Positions 6,177-10,638 of a DNA stretch of 10,638 nucleotides are shown here, piece by piece. Made by a program: the position numbers and the translations under genes. The stretch spans positions 1-10,638 of the forward strand of contig CAIYYO010000141.1 of NCBI GenBank assembly GCA_903930485.1, read 5' to 3'. Positions within the stretch are counted from its first letter, which is position 1; each line of letters starts with the position of its first letter. A model generated the notes under the pieces. That model was not told the origin of the DNA. It searched no databases and saw nothing but the letters and a program-made list of their open reading frames with translations. This DNA is from Methanobacteriota archaeon. GTDB lineage: Archaea; Altiarchaeota; Altiarchaeia; IMC4; QMZM01.

Positions 6177-7373
6177 ATGAAAGACAACCTCGCTGTAGTC
6201 ACAGTTCTTGGAAGAGATAGACCTGGTTTGGTCGCTGACTTAACTAAAAGCATAGCCTGTGCTAATGGAAATATAGTAGACATAGAGCAAAGCGTGATAC
6301 GAGGCTTATTCTCTATGTTCATGCTGGTAGACCTTCAAACATCGAATCAAAAATATGACGAATTCTTAAAAGCCTTAAGCAAGCAGGCCAAGGAACTGAA
6401 AGTCAACGTAACTGTTACCCCCTACGCAGAATACAACGGAGAATCACCTCAAAACAAAAGCGGCTTGCAGAATATAACTCTCCTAGGCAAGGACAAACCC
6501 GGCATCATCGCCGCGGTCTCCAAAACGGTTTACGGCGCGGGGGCAAACATTGAACGGATAAAGATGATCGCCCGCGGGGAACTGCTTGTCATGGAGATGA
6601 AGATATCGCCCAAGGATAACAAAGCAGGCCTGCAGCAGCTGAGAGACAGTCTACGGCATGTCGGCGAAAGTGTTGGCATGGACATAGTAGTCCAGTCCGA
6701 GAGCGGTTCGAAGTACAGGAAACGCCTTGTCGTGTTCGACATGGACAGCACTATAGTCGATGCCGAAATAATTGACGAGCTGGCGAAGGCTGGGGGTGTC
6801 GGGAAACAGGTGGCTGAGATTACTGCCAAAGGCATGGAAGGGAAGATGGACTTCAAAGACTCTCTCAGGAAGAGGGTGTCGCTGCTGGAAGGCCTCCCGG
6901 TATCCGCCCTTGAAGACATCAGAGACCACATGAAACTGACCCCCGGGTCCGAAGAGCTTCTAACAGCCCTTAAAGCTATGGGTTTCAAGCTGGCTCTGAT
7001 AAGCGGCGGATTCACTTATTTCACCGACGAACTGAAAGACAAGCTCGGTTTTGACTACGCATACGCGAACGAACTCGTGATCAAGAACGGGAAACTGACG
7101 GGCGAAGTGACGGGTGAAATCATCGATTCAGAAAAGAAAGCAAAGATAGTCCAGGAGATAATGAAGAAAGAGAACCTGTCGAAAGAGGAAGTCGTAGCCG
7201 TAGGAGACGGGGCCAACGATCGCATCATGCTGAAGAACGCCGGCCTAGGGATTGCTTTCAACGCTAAAGAGGTCCTGAAAAAAGTGGCGGATGGCAGTAT
7301 CACGAAAAACAACCTAAAAGGATTGATTTACTGTCTAGGGATAGATGAGAAGGATTCTGAGAACGAGAAGTAG
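6177..7373 (+). CDS. serB: Phosphoserine phosphatase with two ACT domains
   Basis: A 398-aa protein that removes phosphate from O-phospho-L-serine, the last step of serine synthesis, in the cytosol. Residues 4-82 and 98-172 are tandem ACT domains, each opening with the ACT ligand-loop pattern (VLGRDRPGLVADL and LLGKDKPGIIAAV); such domains usually bind an amino acid and regulate activity. Residues 183-385 are the HAD catalytic domain: motif I VVFDMDSTIVD (185-195) with the nucleophile D188 and acid/base D190, motif II LISGGFTYF (274-282), a lysine in SEKKAKI (318-324), and motif IV VGDGANDRIML (342-352) with the magnesium-binding acids. Motif IV reads NDRIM where many SerB proteins have NDLxM. 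The C-terminus is charged (EKDSENEK). No other serine pathway gene is present. The start ATG is the first Met of the ACT domain; no Shine-Dalgarno is visible. Confidence 0.94.
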   Translation: MKDNLAVVTVLGRDRPGLVADLTKSIACANGNIVDIEQSVIRGLFSMFMLVDLQTSNQKYDEFLKALSKQAKELKVNVTVTPYAEYNGESPQNKSGLQNITLLGKDKPGIIAAVSKTVYGAGANIERIKMIARGELLVMEMKISPKDNKAGLQQLRDSLRHVGESVGMDIVVQSESGSKYRKRLVVFDMDSTIVDAEIIDELAKAGGVGKQVAEITAKGMEGKMDFKDSLRKRVSLLEGLPVSALEDIRDHMKLTPGSEELLTALKAMGFKLALISGGFTYFTDELKDKLGFDYAYANELVIKNGKLTGEVTGEIIDSEKKAKIVQEIMKKENLSKEEVVAVGDGANDRIMLKNAGLGIAFNAKEVLKKVADGSITKNNLKGLIYCLGIDEKDSENEK

Positions 7374-7473
7374 TGTAGTGCCTAACCCCGTTGTTTGTAT
7401 TACTTATGTTGTATGTTAATTTGTTTGTTCTGTTGTTTGTAGTGCCTAATTCCGTATGTTATGTAGTGCCTAA
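7374..7473 (+). repeat. Three direct copies of TGTAGTGCCTAA after serB
   Basis: Perfect 12-bp copies lie at 7374-7385 (starting right after the serB stop), 7438-7449 and 7462-7473. Copies 1 and 2 are each followed by two pyrimidines and CCGT, and GTTGTTTGTA also occurs twice (7390-7399 and 7432-7441), so a longer unit seems to have been duplicated and then eroded. The region is T/G-rich on the plus strand and unlike the coding sequence around it. The spacings (64 and 24 nt) are uneven, so this is not a CRISPR array. An inverted relative lies at 5746-5760. Confidence 0.75.
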
Positions 7474-7505
7474 CTATTTTTATTTCATTGCCCGAAATTT
7501 TTCGG
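7474..7505. terminator. Possible bidirectional terminator between serB and the LonB-like gene
   Basis: A plus-strand T-rich tract (CTATTTTTATTT, 7474-7485) is followed by CCGAA (7492-7496) and TTCGG (7501-7505), a 5-bp stem with a 4-base loop, with further A/T runs on both strands. The convergent genes end at 7373 and 7551, so both transcripts must stop near here. The T tract is the better-supported part for serB. Confidence 0.4.
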
Positions 7506-7550
7506 CCCAGACCGAGGGATTACAGGAAATGACCCCCCTCCCGGACGATA

Positions 7551-9014
7551 CTATCTATACCCGTCCTCTGCCTTGTCCCGGTCTGAAACCAATCCAGACT
7601 CCTTCCCAACCCCTTTCCAGACCGCTCCGTAGGTCTCCTCGATCTGGCGCTCGACCGGCCGGGCTTCGAGAACCCCCCTCTGGATGTGCCGTTTCTCGAT
7701 ATATGGGGACTCTTCAAGGATCGCCAGGTCGCCGGAGTAGCGTATCAGGCCGCCCAGGTCCCTTAACCTGAGAGATAAACAGTTTTTTGCGTTGTCTACG
7801 GTCAACGCCCGCCGTTTAGCCTCTTTAACGATCTCCTCAATGGCTTCAGCCGTTGCAGGAGGGATCCTTTTATCGGTTTCTATCTCCTGGGAGATGAATT
7901 GAGCCATCTTCAGCCGGTTCTCGTCGTTATCCGACATGGTCGTGTCAAGCAGCACCTCGTAGCCCCCGCCCAGGATTCTGTTCCTGAGGGGTCCAAGTAT
8001 CTTTTCGACGTCGCCTATGTTGCACGCCCCGACGAAGACGAAGTCGCAGGGGACATTCGACACTTTGACCGACGCGCCTGCAGAATGCGGATTCCTTCCC
8101 ACGATGGGAAACTTCTTTTCCTGCATGGCAGTGAGGATGAAGGGCTGGAAGTCAAGTATCTGCGACAATTCGTCAATGAACAAAACCCCTTCATGGGCTT
8201 CATGAATGGCGCCCGGGATAATCCGCAAATACGCCGGCGTCCCGATCTCGGGATGGCTTCCGAAGGGATCGTGCCTGACATCGCCCAAAAGCTCTGTTTC
8301 ATTCGCGCCCGTTGCCTGGACGAACGGTATCCTGTTCATCGGAACGATCACCTTCATCTTCCTCTCCATCTTCTTCGGCGGAGGCGGCTCAGCGCCCGGA
8401 CGATCGAGTATCTGGATCCTTCCGCCGGCGATCTTTCTATAGATGACAATATTGTCGCGGTCGCCTTTGCTACGGTCTATGGTCTGGACTTCTCTCTCGG
8501 GTCTCGTGAGGGAGAGATCGAATACCTCGGTTATTATGTCGCTGAAGGGCGACTCGCTTACGGAACGGTTGGAGTATTTGTTCGTTCCGCATTTGGGACA
8601 TACCATCTCCCGGTCGCCGCTTAACGCGCCGCATGCCGAGCAGCGGAAGCCCAATTGTTCGGCGATAAAGGCCGGGACCTCTCTGGGAGAGACTATCAGT
8701 CCCGCAGAAGTACGCGTCTGAGACGAGTCGACCTTTTCAAACGCCTCGCGGTTGACCACTTCAAGCAATGGCCGCTCCGGGTCGCTTTCGTTATTCAACA
8801 CCCGTATCTCCTGGTTGGGTCTCGCCAGCTTTAAAGCGAGAGCCTGGGCCAGCATGCTCTTACCAACTCCCGGAGGGCCGACAAGCAGCAGATGCCGTCT
8901 CTGCCTTATCGCTATCTTCACCTTCTCGACGGCTCTCTTCTGCCCGACGATCCGTTCGATCGGGTCCTTGGGTATTACCACGTCTCTACTGTCGCTTATC
9001 CCGTCGAGATACAT
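7551..9014 (-). CDS. LonB-like AAA+ ATPase with zinc ribbon, lacking the protease domain
   Basis: A 487-aa protein from the ATG at 9014; the frame continues to an ATG at 9119, but residues DVVIPKDPIERIVGQ just after 9014 match where LonB proteins begin. The ATPase is plainly of the archaeal LonB type: Walker A GPPGVGKS (46-53), the LonB block ELLGDVRHDPFGSHPEIGTP (241-260), Walker B GVLFIDEL (276-283), a sensor asparagine in GACNIGD (329-335), and an LRNRI arginine-finger region (343-347). Two things are odd. Between Walker A and B, where euryarchaeal LonB carries its membrane anchor, there is a CxxC-x10-CxxC zinc ribbon (C125, C128, C139, C142) and no hydrophobic segment. The protein also ends just after the lid helices (ARPVERQIEETYG), where the Ser-Lys protease domain should begin; 177 nt later lies serB, so there is no room for that domain. 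It may be an unfoldase, a remodelling ATPase or a partner of a separate peptidase. It follows dnaG in the same orientation. Confidence 0.85.
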   Translation of the reverse strand: MYLDGISDSRDVVIPKDPIERIVGQKRAVEKVKIAIRQRRHLLLVGPPGVGKSMLAQALALKLARPNQEIRVLNNESDPERPLLEVVNREAFEKVDSSQTRTSAGLIVSPREVPAFIAEQLGFRCSACGALSGDREMVCPKCGTNKYSNRSVSESPFSDIITEVFDLSLTRPEREVQTIDRSKGDRDNIVIYRKIAGGRIQILDRPGAEPPPPKKMERKMKVIVPMNRIPFVQATGANETELLGDVRHDPFGSHPEIGTPAYLRIIPGAIHEAHEGVLFIDELSQILDFQPFILTAMQEKKFPIVGRNPHSAGASVKVSNVPCDFVFVGACNIGDVEKILGPLRNRILGGGYEVLLDTTMSDNDENRLKMAQFISQEIETDKRIPPATAEAIEEIVKEAKRRALTVDNAKNCLSLRLRDLGGLIRYSGDLAILEESPYIEKRHIQRGVLEARPVERQIEETYGAVWKGVGKESGLVSDRDKAEDGYR

Positions 9015-9027
9015 TTTTTTTTCAGCA

Positions 9028-9044
9028 CTAAAAAATCTAATATC
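9028..9044 (-). promoter_or_regulatory. AT-rich element just upstream of the LonB-like ATG
   Basis: The minus strand reads GATATTAGATTTTTTAG, centred about 22 nt upstream of the ATG at 9014, then GTGCTG and a run of A residues that continues into the ATG. The spacing is near that of a leaderless promoter, and no Shine-Dalgarno is present. The alternative is transcription from the stronger TATATA at 9181-9186 with a long structured leader. Confidence 0.3.
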
Positions 9045-9053
9045 GCGCCCGGT

Positions 9054-9081
9054 GGGCACGGTATGTGCCCCCGTAGGGGCA
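9054..9081 (-). other. Overlapping GC-rich hairpins, one with a UACG tetraloop
   Basis: On the minus strand TGCCCC-TACG-GGGGCA (9081-9066) forms a 6-bp stem with a UACG loop, a stable UNCG-class tetraloop when closed by C-G as here. GTGCCC (plus 9065-9070) can instead pair with GGGCAC (plus 9054-9059) around a 5-base loop. The two stems share bases and cannot form together. A third small stem, GCCC-ACC-GGGC on the minus strand, lies just beyond (about 9048-9057). The UNCG loop exists only in RNA of LonB-gene sense, which suggests a structured leader or small RNA on that strand. Confidence 0.55.
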
Positions 9082-9091
9082 TGCCTTTTGG

Positions 9092-9167
9092 CTATTACAA
9101 AGATAGCAGTTCTAGTCATTCATTTGCGCCCTAAAAAGGGCGCAGAACTCTGCTATCTTTGTAATAG
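9092..9167. repeat. 76-bp nested inverted repeat upstream of the LonB-like gene
   Basis: The 22-base left arm (9092-9113, beginning CTATTACAAAGATAGCAG) pairs with the right arm (9144-9167, ending GCTATCTTTGTAATAG) at every position except a 2-base bulge in the right arm (CT, 9149-9152 region). Inside it, GCGCCCT (9126-9132) and AGGGCGC (9137-9143) form a perfect 7-bp stem with an AAAA loop, abutting the right arm. The remaining 12 bases (9114-9125) are unpaired and contain both upstream minus-strand ATG codons (9119 and 9123). Each arm also contains CTAT...ATAG, so small local hairpins can compete. It may be a structured RNA, a miniature transposon-like element or a protein-binding cruciform. 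Confidence 0.8.
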
Positions 9168-9180
9168 ATTATACAAAAGA

Positions 9181-9186
9181 TATATA
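9181..9186 (-). promoter_or_regulatory. TATA-like box upstream of the nested inverted repeat
   Basis: The minus strand reads GTATATATC around a TATATA core. A start site about 26 nt downstream would fall near 9157, inside the right arm of the inverted repeat, with a leader of about 143 nt to the ATG at 9014. A second candidate, TGTATAATC at 9168-9176, would start transcription near 9146, just before the inner GC hairpin. Confidence 0.4.
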
Positions 9187-9203
9187 CAACAGGAGGAAAG
9201 ATA

Positions 9204-9237
9204 AATTAAGAAGAAAAAGAAATTAAAAAAAAGAAAA
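9204..9237 (-). terminator. T-rich terminator after dnaG
   Basis: About 20-55 nt past the dnaG stop the minus strand is almost pure pyrimidine/T: runs such as TTTTCTTTTTTTTAATTTC, then TTTTTCTTCTTAATTT. Successive T tracts without a strong hairpin are the usual archaeal terminator, and the position fits the end of the dnaG transcript before the promoter at 9181. Confidence 0.65.
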
Positions 9238-9258
9238 CAGAAGATACGAGGCTTTAAT

Positions 9259-10512
9259 TCAGCGCTCGGTCAGAATCTTGATAGACCTCGGATTCGAGAC
9301 GTCTGACTTGTTTATCCCGACGATGCAGGATACTCCGCTCTCGGCCGCCGCATCTATCAGACGCTGCGTCACTATGCCGTCGAAGACGACGCAGAAAGGC
9401 TGCACGTCCTTCAGGCTGGGCACAAGGTCTTTGATCTCTATCTCGGTTATCTGTTCAAGGTTCTTGTCGTACAGCTTCGCTGTCAGCTTGCCTTTGACCT
9501 CTCTCAAAAGAGAGAGCATCCTTCCGTTGTTGCTGGGCTGCTGTGGGGCTTGCTGCATCTGCTGGCCCTGCTGTACGGGCTGCTGTTGACCTGAACCGTA
9601 CTGGTTCTGCTGACCCTGTTGCATCTGCATCGGGGGCCTTGGGGCGTTTCCATTATTGCCTCCGCCTCCTTCCTCTTCATCGTCCTTGCCGCCGAATCCT
9701 TTGATCTGGCTCAACGGGACCTTTCTGCGTAGGGCCATGACGACTTCTTTCTTGGTCAGTTCCTCGACTTCCTTTCCTCTAGGCGTCCGGGCGACAAAGT
9801 CTATGTCCGAAACCTGTGAGAGTTCCTTCAAAATGATGTCTCCTCCGCGGTCTCCGTCCACGAAAGCAATAGTCGTTTTCTCCTTGCTGAGGTCTATGAC
9901 CTGTTTCGGGATGTTGGTTCCGCCGACTGCTACGACATTCTTTATCCCGCACTTGAGCAGGTTCAAAACGTCGGCACGTCCTTCGACTATGATTACGGAA
10001 TCCGCGGTACTGATCGCAGGCCCTGCCGGCAGTCCCTCGTATGCGACTATCTCAGACAGCTGCACGGACTTCTTTACTTCCTCAGTTAATTCCATGCTTT
10101 CAGGGATCTCCTCATCCATCAGCTTCTTCAATAGTTCTTTCGCCCTGTTGACGACCGCCTTCCTCTTCGACGAGCGTGCGTCCTCTATGTCTCGTACAAC
10201 GATCTTTGCGTTGCACGGGCCAACCCTGTCGACAGTCTCGATAGCTGCTCCGATGATAGACGTCTCGACCATGTCCAGGCTGGATGGAACGATAACGGTC
10301 CCGGCCGATTTGCCTACCTTGGTCTTTATGTCTACTTCTATCCTGCCTATCCTTCCAGTCTTCTGCAGGTCTCTCAACTCCAAGCCTTCGCCAAGGAGTC
10401 CCTCAGATTGGCCGAATATTGCCCCGACTACGTCGGGTTTTTCAACTACTCCATCAATCGTGATATCCGCATAGATATTGTATTTAGTAATATCTGCGGG
10501 CGCTTTTGCCAT
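9259..10512 (-). CDS. dnaG: Archaeal DnaG-type primase / exosome subunit with Q-rich linker
   Basis: A 417-aa archaeal DnaG. In archaea this Toprim protein is known as an RNA-exosome component that helps bind and degrade poly(A)-rich RNA, and has been reported to have primase activity. The Toprim domain is about residues 171-255: SVIIVEGRADVLNLL (172-186) with the catalytic glutamate and AFVDGDRGGD (216-225) with the acidic metal ligands. The N-terminal part (DITKYNIYADITIDGVVEKPDVVGAIFGQ region, 7-35) and EEIPESMELTEEV (134-146) are typical of archaeal DnaG. Residues about 276-330 are a low-complexity linker, first acidic/Gly, then rich in Gln, Pro, Met and Asn; a conserved C-terminal domain (331-417) follows. 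The ATG at 10512 is preferred over GTG at 10521 because GAGGTGA lies 5 nt before it and the GTG is part of that site. No upstream gene in the same orientation is visible. Confidence 0.93.
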   Translation of the reverse strand: MAKAPADITKYNIYADITIDGVVEKPDVVGAIFGQSEGLLGEGLELRDLQKTGRIGRIEVDIKTKVGKSAGTVIVPSSLDMVETSIIGAAIETVDRVGPCNAKIVVRDIEDARSSKRKAVVNRAKELLKKLMDEEIPESMELTEEVKKSVQLSEIVAYEGLPAGPAISTADSVIIVEGRADVLNLLKCGIKNVVAVGGTNIPKQVIDLSKEKTTIAFVDGDRGGDIILKELSQVSDIDFVARTPRGKEVEELTKKEVVMALRRKVPLSQIKGFGGKDDEEEGGGGNNGNAPRPPMQMQQGQQNQYGSGQQQPVQQGQQMQQAPQQPSNNGRMLSLLREVKGKLTAKLYDKNLEQITEIEIKDLVPSLKDVQPFCVVFDGIVTQRLIDAAAESGVSCIVGINKSDVSNPRSIKILTER

Positions 10513-10517
10513 TTCAT

Positions 10518-10524
10518 TCACCTC
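10518..10524 (-). promoter_or_regulatory. Shine-Dalgarno of dnaG
   Basis: The minus strand reads GAGGTGA, a 7-base match to the archaeal anti-Shine-Dalgarno, 5 nt before the ATG at 10512. It fixes the start there, because the competing GTG at 10521 lies within it. Confidence 0.75.
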
Positions 10525-10547
10525 AAAAATTTTTTAAGAAATAAATC

Positions 10548-10564
10548 CCATAAGCGGATTATGG
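10548..10564. other. Small inverted repeat upstream of dnaG
   Basis: CCATAA (10548-10553) and TTATGG (10559-10564) form a perfect 6-bp stem around GCGGA, about 36 nt upstream of the dnaG ATG and next to an AT-rich stretch (10525-10546) that probably holds the promoter. It could be an operator or chance. The rest of the right edge (10565-10638) shows no gene that I can support. Confidence 0.35.
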
Positions 10565-10638
10565 CAAAACAACCTGTCAGGAGATAAGAGAAAGACTACG
10601 ATACCAAACGATTTTATCTGTTCTTCATGACAAATAAA

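Noticed and set aside
7374..7473. CRISPR array
   Set aside because: The repeats are only 12 bp, spacings are 64 and 24 nt, and no cas gene is present.
7374..7550. Protease domain of the LonB-like gene shifted into another frame
   Set aside because: Only 177 nt are available before serB, far too few, and no frame shows LonB protease motifs.
7899..8624. Plus-strand open frame of 241 codons across the LonB-like gene
   Set aside because: Antisense shadow of a gene with intact AAA+ motifs; composition is unlike a real protein and there is no Shine-Dalgarno.
9114..9167. C/D-box guide RNA in the nested hairpin loop (ATGAATGA resembles a C box)
   Set aside because: The C box is imperfect, no D box (CTGA) stands at a proper distance, and long perfect arms are not typical of C/D RNAs.
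9092..9167. Intrinsic terminator of dnaG
   Set aside because: It lies beyond a good T-rich terminator and a TATA-like box, and has no T tract after it on the minus strand.
9191..9300. Plus-strand Shine-Dalgarno-like AGGAGG followed by a Lys-rich open frame
   Set aside because: No ATG, GTG or TTG lies at a suitable distance; the Lys-rich codons are the complement of the dnaG T-rich terminator and the frame then runs into the antisense of dnaG.
9656..10474. Long plus-strand open frame (272 codons) across dnaG, rich in Ser, Pro and Thr
   Set aside because: It is the antisense of the DnaG coding region, has no recognisable domain, and DnaG on the minus strand has clear motifs.
10561..10587. Plus-strand mini-frame beginning MAKQPVRR
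   Set aside because: It stops after eight codons and no other frame continues it.

Overview
The window looks like part of an archaeal chromosome, roughly half G+C. The clearest markers are an archaeal-type DnaG primase, a LonB-type AAA+ ATPase, a single-OB-fold SSB resembling the crenarchaeal protein, a small PRC-barrel protein, a class III (pilin-type) signal peptide, TATA-like boxes just upstream of starts, and T-rich terminator tracts. The membrane-anchored, sequon-rich LamG protein beside a pilin-like protein fits poorly characterised lineages such as DPANN or Altiarchaeota, but one window cannot settle the lineage.

Layout. (1) Positions 1-4046, minus strand, in transcription order: PRC-barrel protein, NAD kinase, orotate phosphoribosyltransferase (its start overlaps the NAD kinase end by 40 nt), a membrane-anchored LamG surface protein, and a class III signal peptide protein that runs off the window and is joined to the LamG gene by an ATGA overlap. 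(2) A short divergent promoter region at 4047-4128. (3) Positions 4129-7373, plus strand: a TraB-family protein and L-aspartate dehydrogenase (nadX) in a tight pair, then a single-OB SSB and a two-ACT-domain phosphoserine phosphatase (serB). (4) A 177-nt convergent gap with three copies of a 12-bp repeat. (5) Positions 7551-10512, minus strand: dnaG upstream, then a 244-nt gap with a T-rich terminator and a nested inverted repeat, then a LonB-like ATPase.

Shared biology. NadX makes iminoaspartate, the first precursor of NAD, and NAD kinase turns NAD into NADP, so two steps of NAD(P) metabolism lie in neighbouring divergent units. PyrE and SerB are ordinary pyrimidine and serine enzymes. DnaG and SSB are nucleic-acid proteins. 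The LamG and pilin-like proteins are surface proteins.

Most worth a second look: the LonB-like gene stops where the protease domain should begin and has a four-cysteine zinc ribbon in the Walker A-Walker B interval where euryarchaeal LonB carries its membrane anchor. Upstream of it are a 76-bp nested hairpin and a cluster of competing GC hairpins, one with a UACG loop in the gene-sense RNA. A 12-15 bp repeat is shared between two intergenic regions. I did not see a defence system, CRISPR array, transposase, tRNA or rRNA.
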